From positions 1 to 64,000 of the IMG/VR virus record IMGVR_UViG_3300047174_000111: a DNA stretch of 64,000 bases; one strand, given 5' to 3'. The DNA comes from a virus. Below are positions 43,883 through 53,425 of the stretch, in pieces. Below the pieces are notes generated by a model that ran no database searches, was not told the origin of the DNA, and worked only from the letters and a program-made list of their open reading frames with translations. The translations under genes and the position numbers were made by a program. Position 1 is the stretch's first letter. Each line of letters starts with the position of its first letter.

Positions 43883-44629
43883 ATGGAGCATCGCATCAGC
43901 CCACCGAACTTGGCCGCCGCCACAGTCGTCGCGCGGCGTCCCGGCGCGGCGCAGCTCTCCTGGATCAGGATTTGGCCTGTCGCACATCGGCCGCCTTTTG
44001 CGCGTCGTCAGCGCATCGTGCGCGACGTCGTCGCGCCGATCGGCCAGCTCCTGCTCCGTCTGCCCGACCCCACCGTTCTCACGCCGCTCGTGGCGGACAT
44101 CGAGCGCATCCTGGATCGCCTCGCATCGTCCGGCGCGCCCATGCCGAACAACCCTGTCCTGGGCGAGCTGGCGGGCCGCGGCCGGTCGAGCGCGAGCCGA
44201 GCGCTGGAGCGGCTGTTCAAGATGCGCAGGATCCGGATCGAGTCACGCCCCGGGCAGCGCCGGATCGTGCTGCGCGACGGCCGTGCAACGGGCTGGGGCG
44301 ACGCGAGGCCGGGCCATGCGCCCTACTGCTCGAACCGCAAGGGCGAGACGCCGCGGCCCCCGCAGCGCGCGCCGAACAGCCCGCCCATGCCGCCCGCGGT
44401 GCGCGCCGCGCCTGTCGTGGCCGGGCCCGCCCCGACGTGCCAATGGCCGATGTGGGCCCACGGCGTCGCGCCGAACGACACATACTGTGGCCAGCCCAGC
44501 ATGGCGGGACGGAGCTGGTGCCCCCTTCACCACCGCGCCTGCTTTGGTGACGACAGGTGGAGCGAGCCGCGAATTCCCCAGACGCGATACGCGCACCCGG
44601 TGGATCGCACGTACGCGGACAGGATGTGA
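43883..44629 (+). CDS. winged-helix protein with GcrA-like C-terminal zinc motif
   Basis: Start chosen at 43883 behind AAGGGGG. Residues about 88-130 read NPVLGELAGRGRSSASRALE and RRIRIESRPGQRRIVL, a winged helix. After a Pro-rich linker, residues 185-217 read TCQWPMWAHG, YCGQPS, SWCPLHH, matching the CxWP ... CG ... C-x2-H cluster of GcrA, the alphaproteobacterial sigma70/methyl-GANTC cell-cycle regulator. The classical N-terminal GcrA HTH is absent. It may redirect host RNA polymerase to late phage promoters. Confidence 0.7.
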   Translation: MEHRISPPNLAAATVVARRPGAAQLSWIRIWPVAHRPPFARRQRIVRDVVAPIGQLLLRLPDPTVLTPLVADIERILDRLASSGAPMPNNPVLGELAGRGRSSASRALERLFKMRRIRIESRPGQRRIVLRDGRATGWGDARPGHAPYCSNRKGETPRPPQRAPNSPPMPPAVRAAPVVAGPAPTCQWPMWAHGVAPNDTYCGQPSMAGRSWCPLHHRACFGDDRWSEPRIPQTRYAHPVDRTYADRM

Positions 44630-44631
44630 TG

Positions 44632-45078
44632 TTCCAGACGCCGTTCCATGGCTGGGCGACACAAGCTCCGTCGTCCCACAACTCATCGTCGCCAGCCCCC
44701 GTCTCGCAGCGGGCCGGATCGACGTTCGGCGCCTTCGAACAGCTGCCGCCTGCGGTGCGGGATTATCTGCACGAACACACGTCAGATGTCTGTCCGATCA
44801 AGACCTTGGAGCAATGGCGCGACGTCCAAAGAGCAATTCGTATCGTTCGTGACAGTGGCTCGAAGATCGATGAAGACGATGTGATCCGTCAGTTTATTGC
44901 GAAGCTGCGGGAAGCGGAGGAAAATGAAATCGTCATGCTGGCGCATCGCGAGAGCGCGAGATGGAAGGCGGGGTATCCGCACATCGAGGCGCGTGCGACG
45001 ATCCAGCGCTACGGAACACGAGCTTCAAGCAAAACCCGCAGAACACTCGGGACGCCAGCGCGGTCTCGTGCTCGATAG
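44632..45078 (+). CDS. hypothetical protein (148 aa)
   Basis: Low-complexity Ser/Pro start, then GAFEQLPPAVRDYLHEHTSD, DVQRAIRIVRDSGSKIDEDD and a basic tail. ATG just after the previous stop; a GTG one codon upstream overlaps that stop. Function unknown. Confidence 0.6.
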   Translation, partial: FQTPFHGWATQAPSSHNSSSPAPVSQRAGSTFGAFEQLPPAVRDYLHEHTSDVCPIKTLEQWRDVQRAIRIVRDSGSKIDEDDVIRQFIAKLREAEENEIVMLAHRESARWKAGYPHIEARATIQRYGTRASSKTRRTLGTPARSRAR

Positions 45079-45238
45079 GTTATTGCGTAAAAGCAAACGC
45101 CTTTCTATAAGTCGACGTGCCAAGTCACGGCAGCTTCCGGCGGCCGGATAGGCTGCGAAGGGGACCAAACAGAGGTAGCGCGGCGGGGTATCGACGCCCG
45201 AGGGATGCCCCGCCACATGCTGCCGCAGGTCCGCGCCC

Positions 45239-48040
45239 ATGGCGCCTAAAATCACGCCGGGCGCAAGGGTGACCGCGTTCACGCAGGAAATGATCTCGCG
45301 CGTCGCGGGCACGCTCAACTTTTTCAGCACCCAGGCCGCGCCCGGCGCCGCGACGGTGATCCGTCCGCCGACGGCCGAGCCGTGGTTTGGTCCCGGTCGG
45401 CCGATGCTCCCGGCCGCGCCGGCCCAGGACGTCAAGGGGCGGGCGTTCGACTACCCGAACCAGTACAACATCCAGATCCAGCCGCGCGCCTACGAGGGCA
45501 TTTCCTTTGGGATGCTCAAGCGGCTCGCCGACGCCTCGGACATGGTCAGGCTCGCGATCGAAACCCGCAAGGACCAGTTCTCGGCGCTGGAGTGGTCGAT
45601 CCAGCCCAAGATGGCGCAGGGCCAGGAGCTGCGATCAGCGCCGGACGCGCGCTGCGCCATGATCGAGGCCGCGCTCCAATATCCCGATCGGCGCCTGCCC
45701 TGGCACGCCTGGCAGCGCAAGATCATCGAGGAGCAGCTCGTCACCGACGCGGTGTCGATCTATGTGCGCCCCGACATGGGCGGCCGGCCATACAGCTTCG
45801 AGGTGCTGGACGGCGAGACGATCGCGCCGAAGCTCGATCTGTCGGGCCGCGAGCCTGAGGCGCCCGCGCCGGCCTACCAGCAGCGGCTCAAGGGCATGCC
45901 TGCGGTTGACTACAGCTCCGACGAGCTGATCTATGCGCCGCGCAATCCAAGAAACGGTCGCGTCTACGGATGCTCTCCTGTAGAACAGATCATCATGACG
46001 GTAAATATTGCGATCCGTCGTGAAGTATCAAAGCTCCAATTCTACTGCTATTCTGATGATACAGAGGTGCTTACGAAGCGCGGATGGCTTCGCTTCGCCG
46101 AGACGACTTCCGACGACCAGTTCGCAACCCGTCAGATCAACACGGCCGTATTCGAGTGGCAAAAGCCTTACGACACTTTCTACAAGCATTATACTGGAGA
46201 ACTGATCCACTTCACCGGTCGATCGCTCGACCTGCTCGTGACGCCTCACCACAGGATGCTCGTGAACGTCTTTCCCGGAGCCATGGGCCGCAAGCCCAAG
46301 GGAGAGCACGTCATCACCGCAGAGGAGCTTGAGCGCTATGGCACGCCCAACGTCGGCCTACCGCAAACATCGGTGTGGGCAGGCGAAGAGCTGGGCGACC
46401 AAACGTTCACCGACGCCAACCCGCACTCCTGGGACATCACGCTCACCGGCGATCAGTATTGCGCCTTCATGGGCATGTATCTGGCCGAGGGCAATCTCAG
46501 GAAGCGATCGATTGCCATTTCCCAGCCGCCCGACACGCGCGGCGCGCACGAGAAGTACGGCGCGCTCCTGAAAGAAATCTTCGGCAGCGTCAGCTACTGC
46601 GGCCACCAGTTCGAGGTGGGACGCAAGGCGCTGGTCGAGCACCTTCGCCAGTTCGGCAAGGCTGGCGAAAAGTTCATCCCTGAGACGATCAAGGGCGCGA
46701 CGCCACGTCAGCTGAAGATTTTCTTCGAGCACTATATGCTGGGTGACGGAACGGCGTTCGGCGATCGAGGCGGCATCCAGCAGGCGTTCACGGTGAGCCG
46801 GCGGCTCTCGGACGATCTGACTGAGATCGGTCAGAAACTGGGCTATGCGCCGGCGGTGTTCACCCGCAAAGCTGGGAAGGGAATGGTGGGAGACCGCGAG
46901 GTCAACCAGCGCGTCGGCTACATGATCACGTTTGGGCGCCGCAAAGCGACCAAGGGCTGGACGGCGAAACGCGTGAACTACGACGCTCCGGTCGCATGCG
47001 TCTGCGTCCCGAACAAGTTCCTGTACGTGCGCCGCAACGGCAAAGCGGTTTGGTCCGGGAACACGGAGGGCACTGTTCCGGAAGCACTCGCGAGTGTCCC
47101 GAAGGAGTGGGGACCGGACAAGATCAAGGAATTCCAGGACATCTGGGACACGATGCTTGCCGATCAGGCCACGAAGCGGCGACTGAAGTTCGTGCCGGGC
47201 GACATGACGTTCCAGCCGACCCGCGCGGATTCGTCGCTGCAGGACCCATACGACGAGTGGCTCGCCCGCGTCATCATGTTCGCGTTCAGCTTGCCGGCTT
47301 TGCCCTTTGTAAAGATGCAAAATCGCGCGACCGCTGATACCGCTTACGAAACGGCTTTGGAGGAAGGTCTCCAGCCCATGATGACCTGGTTCAAGACCAG
47401 CATCATGGACCGGATCATCCAGCGGAATTACGGGTTCACTGACGTGGAATTCGTCTGGAAGGACGTCGACGACGTCGATCCGGGCGAGCAGCAGACCCGA
47501 GACCTGTCAATGATCCAGGTCGGGGTGAAAAGCATCGACGAGGTGCGCGCCGGCATGGGACTGCAGCCGATCGGCATGACGCACGCCATCTGGGGCATCG
47601 GCCCGGCCGGCATCATGTTCGTCTCCGACCTCGTCCAGGCGCGGGACCAGGGGCTGCTGCAGATCCAGCCGCCGGCGCCGCCGCCCATGATGGCGGCCGG
47701 TGATCCGAACGACCCGATGGACGGAGGACCGGGCTTCGTGGACGGCGGTAGCCCGGCGCCGGGATCGAACGCGGCGCCGATGCTTGCGCTGCCCGCACCG
47801 CGCCGCGCGCTGCCCGCGCCTGGGCAGCCCGGCGTGGCGGACGCGCTGGCCGGAGTGCCGCCGAAGCTGCTCGCTGCCGTTGGTCTGGGGCCGGCCGGAC
47901 CGGCGGGTCGCAGCGTCGATGTGACATCTGGCGAGGAGACGGCCAGCGACCCGCTGGCGCGGCATGCAGCCAACCCCACGGTGCTGCGCACACTGCGCGC
48001 CGCGGAACGCACCCAACAGAACAGGAGACCAAGCCGATGA
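45239..48040 (+). CDS. portal protein interrupted by a LAGLIDADG intein
   Basis: 933 residues before splicing. The extein begins with a short leader, then YPNQYNIQIQPRAYEGISFG, DMVRLAIETRKDQFSALEWS and continues after the intein with TEGTVPEALASVPKEWGPDK, WLARVIMFAFSLPALPFVKM and DVEFVWKDVDDVDPGEQQTR, a typical phage portal (about 594 residues when spliced). The intein sits in the conserved segment KLQFY-TEG. The portal dodecamer is the DNA channel of the head. The C-terminus is Pro/Ala-rich. Confidence 0.9.
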   Translation: MAPKITPGARVTAFTQEMISRVAGTLNFFSTQAAPGAATVIRPPTAEPWFGPGRPMLPAAPAQDVKGRAFDYPNQYNIQIQPRAYEGISFGMLKRLADASDMVRLAIETRKDQFSALEWSIQPKMAQGQELRSAPDARCAMIEAALQYPDRRLPWHAWQRKIIEEQLVTDAVSIYVRPDMGGRPYSFEVLDGETIAPKLDLSGREPEAPAPAYQQRLKGMPAVDYSSDELIYAPRNPRNGRVYGCSPVEQIIMTVNIAIRREVSKLQFYCYSDDTEVLTKRGWLRFAETTSDDQFATRQINTAVFEWQKPYDTFYKHYTGELIHFTGRSLDLLVTPHHRMLVNVFPGAMGRKPKGEHVITAEELERYGTPNVGLPQTSVWAGEELGDQTFTDANPHSWDITLTGDQYCAFMGMYLAEGNLRKRSIAISQPPDTRGAHEKYGALLKEIFGSVSYCGHQFEVGRKALVEHLRQFGKAGEKFIPETIKGATPRQLKIFFEHYMLGDGTAFGDRGGIQQAFTVSRRLSDDLTEIGQKLGYAPAVFTRKAGKGMVGDREVNQRVGYMITFGRRKATKGWTAKRVNYDAPVACVCVPNKFLYVRRNGKAVWSGNTEGTVPEALASVPKEWGPDKIKEFQDIWDTMLADQATKRRLKFVPGDMTFQPTRADSSLQDPYDEWLARVIMFAFSLPALPFVKMQNRATADTAYETALEEGLQPMMTWFKTSIMDRIIQRNYGFTDVEFVWKDVDDVDPGEQQTRDLSMIQVGVKSIDEVRAGMGLQPIGMTHAIWGIGPAGIMFVSDLVQARDQGLLQIQPPAPPPMMAAGDPNDPMDGGPGFVDGGSPAPGSNAAPMLALPAPRRALPAPGQPGVADALAGVPPKLLAAVGLGPAGPAGRSVDVTSGEETASDPLARHAANPTVLRTLRAAERTQQNRRPSR
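46046..47062 (+). mobile_element. intein with LAGLIDADG homing endonuclease (339 aa)
   Basis: Splice block A starts at Cys270 (CYSDDTEVLTKRGWL). Block B is LLVTPHHRMLV. Two LAGLIDADG-type helices follow: CAFMGMYLAEGNLRKRS and IFFEHYMLGDGTAFGD. Block F/G is PNKFLYVRRNGKAVWSGN, ending in Asn608, with Thr as the +1 residue. The penultimate residue is Gly instead of the usual His. Splicing would join TyrAsn-free ends KLQFY and TEG exactly as in intein-less portals. The endonuclease would spread the intein into empty portal genes. Confidence 0.92.
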
Positions 48041-48927
48041 ACTACACGACCGAGTTGCCGCTGTGGGAACTTCACGGTCTGCCGTTCAAAACGGAGGAAG
48101 GGCAAACGATCGGGTTTGTCAGGTCCATCGATGCCGAGGCCGGCACGGTGACGGTGGAGCTGAACGACGAAGGCGGGGAGCTGGTCATCTCGGCGGGCGG
48201 CGTTCTCGACAACGGCCATTTCGACGGCATCAGGATGCGCGAGCCTCTGCGGCCCAGGGCGCTGGACAAAGGCGTCGGCGTCGACACGCTTGATGCGATC
48301 GACCAAGCGCGGGCGAAGTTTGGGATTCCGCCGCTCGCGCGCCTCCGGGCTTACAGTGTGGCGTCTGGCGGCACGATCGAACCCGGCGCTCCGGTCCACG
48401 AGCCATCTTTTGAGCAAACGCTGCCGCGGCGGCTTGTCGAGGATATCGTCGACCGCACCACGGACAAGGCGCCGGTAACGTTTGACACCGACATGGCGCC
48501 GATCACTGACATGATACGCCGTCCGACGATCGGCGTGAGCTGGTCGGAACCGCCGGCCGCGGTCAAGCGCGCGATCGCCACTCTGAAGGGCGACCTGCGC
48601 ATGCCGCGACCCGGCGCGCTGCGGCCGGTGCCGAAAATGCCGGACGAACCTGTCCAGGCGCTGGTGCTGATGAGCCGCGACAACCCGCATGGCTGGAAGC
48701 TGGAGGAGCTGCTCGACCAGCTGGAGGTCGAACTCAAGGCGAAGAACGAGAAGCTGGTCGGCGACGACAGCGACACGGCGATCCGGGTGCTGGCGAACAA
48801 TCGCCGCATCATCACCCTGCTGCACCAATGCGCGCTGATGCAGCGCGACAGCATCGATGCGCTCGATCGGCTCGCGCCGGACCAGGGGCCGCTGGGCAGA
48901 CCCAGGATCGGCGACGGTGCAACGTGA
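48037..48927 (+). CDS. hypothetical protein following portal (296 aa)
   Basis: ATGA overlap with the portal gene. Contains GFVRSIDAEAGTVTVELNDE and GVSWSEPPAAVKRAIATLKG, then LEELLDQLEVELKAKNEKLV. Possibly a structural or scaffold-associated protein given its place; no family recognised. Confidence 0.65.
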   Translation: MNYTTELPLWELHGLPFKTEEGQTIGFVRSIDAEAGTVTVELNDEGGELVISAGGVLDNGHFDGIRMREPLRPRALDKGVGVDTLDAIDQARAKFGIPPLARLRAYSVASGGTIEPGAPVHEPSFEQTLPRRLVEDIVDRTTDKAPVTFDTDMAPITDMIRRPTIGVSWSEPPAAVKRAIATLKGDLRMPRPGALRPVPKMPDEPVQALVLMSRDNPHGWKLEELLDQLEVELKAKNEKLVGDDSDTAIRVLANNRRIITLLHQCALMQRDSIDALDRLAPDQGPLGRPRIGDGAT

Positions 48928-48928
48928 A

Positions 48929-49156
48929 ATGAACCCGTGTCAGCACGTCTACATGCGCTCGATGGATCAGATGCACCTTTTCCGCTGCGTCAAATGCGGC
49001 CACGTCATGCCGCGGGACGAACTGCGTGGACGAACGATCGAGGTGCTGCGCGATCTGATCAGCACCCAGGAAAACATGGAGGATCGCCCTGACGCACGCG
49101 GCCTATCCCCACTGCTGGTCAGAGCGCGTGCGCTGCTCCAGGAGATTGGCGGGTGA
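48929..49156 (+). CDS. small zinc-finger protein (75 aa)
   Basis: NPCQHVYMRSMDQMHLFRCV followed by KCGHVMPRDELRG gives a Cys/His and CxxC pair suited to zinc. Helical C-terminus. Function unknown. Confidence 0.65.
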   Translation: MNPCQHVYMRSMDQMHLFRCVKCGHVMPRDELRGRTIEVLRDLISTQENMEDRPDARGLSPLLVRARALLQEIGG

Positions 49157-49587
49157 GCCATAACATCTGGACGTGCGGGTGCGCCGACTGCGCGCCGCGC
49201 TTGAGCGACGCCATGAAGAACCTGCAGGCCTCCGTCTGCGCCTCCATCTGGGCGGCTGAGGAGGGCGCCATCATGGGTGACGACATCGCCGAAGACGGCT
49301 TGACCTACCAAGCGCTGGTCGCCAAGGCTCCGTACAACATGGCTGATCTCGTGAAGTCGGCGAAAGAGCTGAGCGCGTTGATCAAGGATATGTACGATCC
49401 CATGGCCCTCTCCAATTTCGAGCTGCCGCTCCTGCCGACGATGGGCTTCAAGCCCGCAAGAGACGTGCCTGTCCCGCTCGACGCGTGCCGCCGCACGGCC
49501 GTCATCATCAAAACGCCGTCGCCACCGGTGACCGGCAACCGGCACGCCCGGCGCGCGGCGCTCAGTCGGAAGAACCGACATGCTTGA
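49153..49587 (+). CDS. hypothetical protein (144 aa)
   Basis: GTG overlapping the previous stop (GTGA). Cys-rich start (IWTCGCADCAPRLSD), helical middle and a basic end (TGNRHARRAALSRKNRHA). Function unknown. Confidence 0.65.
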   Translation: MSHNIWTCGCADCAPRLSDAMKNLQASVCASIWAAEEGAIMGDDIAEDGLTYQALVAKAPYNMADLVKSAKELSALIKDMYDPMALSNFELPLLPTMGFKPARDVPVPLDACRRTAVIIKTPSPPVTGNRHARRAALSRKNRHA

Positions 49588-50851
49588 GCTGCTGAAGTTC
49601 GACGCCGCGAAGCACCCGCGCGACGACGCGGGCCGGTTCAGCGGCACGGCATCGGTGGCCGACGGCAAGCCGGCGCCCGTGGTGATCCGCGCCGACGGTC
49701 CGCGTTCGCTGACCCGGGGCGAGGCTTGGCAGCGCACCGGCGCCAAGATCGCGGAGCTTCCGGCGAGTTACACCGGCTCCCGCGACCGCGAGTTGCCGGT
49801 CGGCTCGTTCACGACCCACAAGCTGGTTCACCAGATCCCGCACGACATGGACCTGCGCGAGGACGCAGGCCTGCGCAGCCGGTTGTTCGGCATCGTGAAG
49901 CAGGAGCGCGAGGGCGCTGTGGCGAAGGGGCGGGAGCGCGGCCTGATCCCTGACGGCACCGAACCGCGGGCGATCACGCGGGCCTACAACCACGGCGCCA
50001 TGCTGGCGCTGCACGACCACGGCGCGGTCGACTACGACTTCAAGATGGACGACGACCTGAAAGCGCAGATGAAGCCGATGGAGGACTTCATCCGCTACGC
50101 CCGCCGGCGCGTGAAGTCGAAGGTGCTCGGGCAGGAAAAGGGAAGCTGGAAGCCCTACCGCGCGGCGTTCGGCAAGCCGTTCAAGAACGCTAAGTTCAAC
50201 AAGGAAACAGGCGAGCAGCGCCTCCGCGTCCGTCCGAACGACGTGCTGATCAAGGCCGTGCCGTCGCCACCGGTGGGGCAGTCGCCCGGCGCGACAGGTC
50301 CGCTCCAGGCCGGCCAGGTCTCGCGCTGGGACAGGATGCGCGTCACGCTGGCGCGCAGCGAGAACGCCGGCAACAGGTCGTTCAAGCCCCTCACGATGCA
50401 GCAGCGCCTGGAGCGCAAGCACGCCGCGGTCGATGAGCGGCTCAAGCTCCAGCAGGGCGGCATGCGGCTCAACCAGGGGATGCTTGGCTCGCTCAAGGGG
50501 CTCAACATCAGCAAGCGCCCCGGGCTGCAGTCGGCCCTATCTACGGGCCCGAAGATCGATCTCGGCGCGCTGTCCCGCCCCGCAGCTCCGGCGGTTCCGG
50601 ACATGACCAAGCTGGCCCCGTCGCACAAGGTCGCGCCGGCGGCGCACGACATGATGCCGGACCACCTCAAGCACATCACGGCGCCGACCAGGCGCATCGC
50701 CGCGCCGCGGCCCGTCGCTGCCATGATGCCCACGGTCAACGCCATCCTCAGCTCCAGCGCCCGCCAGCACGATCCGCGTCCCAACCGTTTCCGCAACACC
50801 CAGGCGGTCGCCGACCACAAGGCGCCGATCGGCCACATCGGCCACGGGTGA
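49580..50851 (+). CDS. virion-associated hypothetical protein with HPRDxxGRF motif (423 aa)
   Basis: The N-terminus KFDAAKHPRDDAGRFSG carries a short motif that recurs in at least three other proteins of the head module. The middle (ITRAYNHGAMLALHDHGAVD, KPMEDFIRYARRRVKSKVLG) is helical; the C-terminal 170 residues are low complexity with many Pro, Ala and Met. Its position between portal and head morphogenesis genes suggests a minor head component. Confidence 0.6.
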   Translation: MLELLKFDAAKHPRDDAGRFSGTASVADGKPAPVVIRADGPRSLTRGEAWQRTGAKIAELPASYTGSRDRELPVGSFTTHKLVHQIPHDMDLREDAGLRSRLFGIVKQEREGAVAKGRERGLIPDGTEPRAITRAYNHGAMLALHDHGAVDYDFKMDDDLKAQMKPMEDFIRYARRRVKSKVLGQEKGSWKPYRAAFGKPFKNAKFNKETGEQRLRVRPNDVLIKAVPSPPVGQSPGATGPLQAGQVSRWDRMRVTLARSENAGNRSFKPLTMQQRLERKHAAVDERLKLQQGGMRLNQGMLGSLKGLNISKRPGLQSALSTGPKIDLGALSRPAAPAVPDMTKLAPSHKVAPAAHDMMPDHLKHITAPTRRIAAPRPVAAMMPTVNAILSSSARQHDPRPNRFRNTQAVADHKAPIGHIGHG

Positions 50852-50857
50852 TCGCCG

Positions 50858-53008
50858 GTGACCGAACTAGCCAAGCACGTGCCGGGCGCGCCTCTCACCG
50901 ATGCGGAGCGGCAGCAGCGGCGCGACGCGGCGCGGGCGCGGTGGGCTGCCGTCGGTGCCGGCGCTGCTGGGGCGGCGGGTGCCGCAGCGGCGCATTTCGG
51001 CACCAAGGCCGTACGTGCCTACGTACTTGGACGCATCAGGACGGCCCATGGCCCGGTCCGGGCCGAAAATGCGCGCCACGCCACCGTGACCCGCGCTCTG
51101 GCCGCGCACGAGAAGGCCGCGCTATCGGCGATCCGCAAGTGGCCCGTCCCGCCGGCGCGCGCCATGCTCCGGCACGACGTCCACACCAGACTGCGTCAGA
51201 TGCGTCAGATGCCGTCCGAAGTGATGGGCGTCGATCCGGAGACCGGCGAGGATATTCACGGACCGGTCGACCAGGAGGCGGCCGAGCGCATCGCGGGCGA
51301 GATCGAGCAGCGTCGCGCCCGCCTCGCGCAGCTGGCCGACGCCAAGCCGCCGAAGCGTCAGCCCCGCAAGGCCACGATCGCCAAAGTGCCGCGCGCCCAT
51401 ACCAGGGAGATCACCGTCAAGGATCGCGAGAGCGATGAGGCGCGCGCGGCCCGGCTCCGCAACCTCGATGCGCGGCACGAAGGCCTGCTCGATCAGTTCG
51501 AGCGCAACGGCGCCACGCCGGACGAGCTGGAGGAACTGCGGGGTAAGCTGGCGGCGAAGCGCGCGCTGATCGCTGCCAAGCCTGTTCGCGTGCGCGGCGC
51601 GAAGAAGACGATACCCGTTGGGTTCGAGCGTACTTCGGATGCCGCGAAGGTCAAGCGCAGGGCCACGACGGCGCGAAGGCAGGGCACGCCGGATGACAAG
51701 GCCCTGAAGCAGCTCCGCGACGAACTGCGAGACCGGGTGGCCGGCGAGATGCACCCGCGCAAGTGGTCCGAGCTGTCGCGCCACCTGACCGCGCTGGGAC
51801 CGGCGCAAGACAGCTTCCGCGCCACGGCTGCGCCACTTGCCCGCTGGGCTCTCCCGACCCGCACGACACGCCGCGGCCTGATCGGGCTCGGCCTCGGGCT
51901 GAGCGCGCTGGGCGGCTACTATGCGGGCCGCGAGCTGGGCAAGTCGGCCGACCGTCTCCTGGCCGCCCCGGCTGAGCTGCTGGCGAAGGCAGCGCCCGAT
52001 GGTACGACCGATGCGACCGACGCCGCTGACACGATCGCCGCGGCCGGCCTCGCGGCGCAGGAAACGATGGCTGAGCGTCTCGCCGAGACCTTCCGGCACT
52101 GGAAGGACGACGTGACGCCGACGCTCCTCGACGACGAGCCACTCAGCCTGCTCGACGCGTTTCAGACCGGAGCGGCGAACGCCTACGCGCCGATCGGCGA
52201 CGCGATGCGCGCCGGGGCGGCTGCAACGGTGCCGGTCACCCAGGAGAGCGACGGCGGCCGCCAGCGCACGCTGGTGTTCAATTTGGGGCAGGTCCGCAAC
52301 CCGCTGGTCGAGGCCTACATCGACCAATACCGCAAATCCAAGATCGCCGAGCTGACGGCGGAGCAGCAGGAGGCGGTGACCAACCATCTGATCGACGCTG
52401 CGCGGACCGGCGCGTCTCCAGACGAAATGGCGCGCCGCATCCGCCAGACTGTCGGCCTGACGTCCAACCAGTCCGCCCAGGTCCTCGCCTACCGGCGCGA
52501 GCTGGAGCAGCTCCAGGGCAACGCGCTGAACCGCAAGCTGCGCGACCAGCGCTATGACCGCACCGTCCTCAAGGCCATGACATCCGGCAATTCGCTCACC
52601 ACGGCGCAGATCGACGCCATGGTGGATGCCTACCACCGGCGCTATCTCGCCTACCGGGCCATGACGATCGCGCGCACCGAGGGCGTGGGCGCGGCGAACA
52701 ACGGGCACATGGCGGCGCTGCAGCAGACGCTCGACGCCAACCCGGACATGGAGGTGGTGAAGCGCTGGATCGCCAAGCTGGACGAGAAGACGCGGCCGGA
52801 TCACCGGGTGCTGAATGGGCAGATCGTGGTGGGCTTCATGACCTCGTTCAAATGCCCAAGCGGTGACGTGATCCGATGGCCGGGCGATCAGCAGGCGCCG
52901 GCCAGAGCGGTGATAAATTGCAGATGCACCATCGCAACGATGCTTGTGCCCAAAAAGAGCGCGGCGCAGTTTGTCGCCGACGATCCTACGAAAGGCGGCG
53001 CGACGTGA
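50858..53008 (+). CDS. Mu F-like head morphogenesis protein with membrane-like N-terminal region
   Basis: 716 residues from a GTG. The C-terminal about 200 residues are the phage Mu F/SPP1 gp7 minor head domain: YRAMTIARTEGVGAANNGHM, WIAKLDEKTRPDHRVLNGQI, FKCPSGDVIRWPGDQQAPAR and INCRCT. The N-terminal 450 residues are unusual: Ala/Arg-rich helices, a segment SELSRHLTALGP and a glycine-zipper hydrophobic helix (RGLIGLGLGLSALGGYYAGR). It may combine capsid assembly with a DNA-ejection or membrane function. Confidence 0.85.
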   Translation: MTELAKHVPGAPLTDAERQQRRDAARARWAAVGAGAAGAAGAAAAHFGTKAVRAYVLGRIRTAHGPVRAENARHATVTRALAAHEKAALSAIRKWPVPPARAMLRHDVHTRLRQMRQMPSEVMGVDPETGEDIHGPVDQEAAERIAGEIEQRRARLAQLADAKPPKRQPRKATIAKVPRAHTREITVKDRESDEARAARLRNLDARHEGLLDQFERNGATPDELEELRGKLAAKRALIAAKPVRVRGAKKTIPVGFERTSDAAKVKRRATTARRQGTPDDKALKQLRDELRDRVAGEMHPRKWSELSRHLTALGPAQDSFRATAAPLARWALPTRTTRRGLIGLGLGLSALGGYYAGRELGKSADRLLAAPAELLAKAAPDGTTDATDAADTIAAAGLAAQETMAERLAETFRHWKDDVTPTLLDDEPLSLLDAFQTGAANAYAPIGDAMRAGAAATVPVTQESDGGRQRTLVFNLGQVRNPLVEAYIDQYRKSKIAELTAEQQEAVTNHLIDAARTGASPDEMARRIRQTVGLTSNQSAQVLAYRRELEQLQGNALNRKLRDQRYDRTVLKAMTSGNSLTTAQIDAMVDAYHRRYLAYRAMTIARTEGVGAANNGHMAALQQTLDANPDMEVVKRWIAKLDEKTRPDHRVLNGQIVVGFMTSFKCPSGDVIRWPGDQQAPARAVINCRCTIATMLVPKKSAAQFVADDPTKGGAT

Positions 53009-53095
53009 GCCTAGCCGTGCCGAGGTAGGCGGAACAGATGGACCGCGATCTTTGGCGGGGGCGCCGCTGATGGACGCGACGGGTTTTGTGAGCGC

Positions 53096-53425
53096 ATGAT
53101 GATCGAGCGAATCGGCGACACGGACGTGGTGCACGGGTTGGATGGAACCATCTGTCCCGCCCCAACCCCAAGGCGCTTCATCAGGTCAGTGCTCGAACGT
53201 CTCGATGCTGACATGGAGGCCGAGTATCGGCACCTCACCGAGCGCGGAATGCCAGCGGGCGAAGCGATGGCGGAAGTACAGCTGCGGTTCGCGTGGTCAC
53301 GCCAGCGTCTCGCCAGTGGTCTGGCCGACGAGATGGCACGATTGCCTGTTCCGCCGCTTGTTCTGACCCGGGAGCAGGCAGAGGAGTGGGGACTGCCAAT
53401 CAAGCCGAAAGGAGACGCTACATGA
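53096..53425 (+). CDS. hypothetical protein (109 aa)
   Basis: Two adjacent ATGs; contains RRFIRSVLERLDADMEAEYR and EVQLRFAWSRQRLASGLADE, a helical protein. Three mini-ORFs with overlapping stop-start signals (GTG 53005, ATG 53037, ATG 53070) lead from the head gene to this start and may keep ribosomes coupled. Function unknown. Confidence 0.6.
   Translation: MMIERIGDTDVVHGLDGTICPAPTPRRFIRSVLERLDADMEAEYRHLTERGMPAGEAMAEVQLRFAWSRQRLASGLADEMARLPVPPLVLTREQAEEWGLPIKPKGDAT

Noticed and set aside
51122-53134. Long minus-strand ORF of 670 codons
   Set aside because: Antisense shadow of the head morphogenesis gene, whose plus-strand reading has clear Mu F-type motifs.
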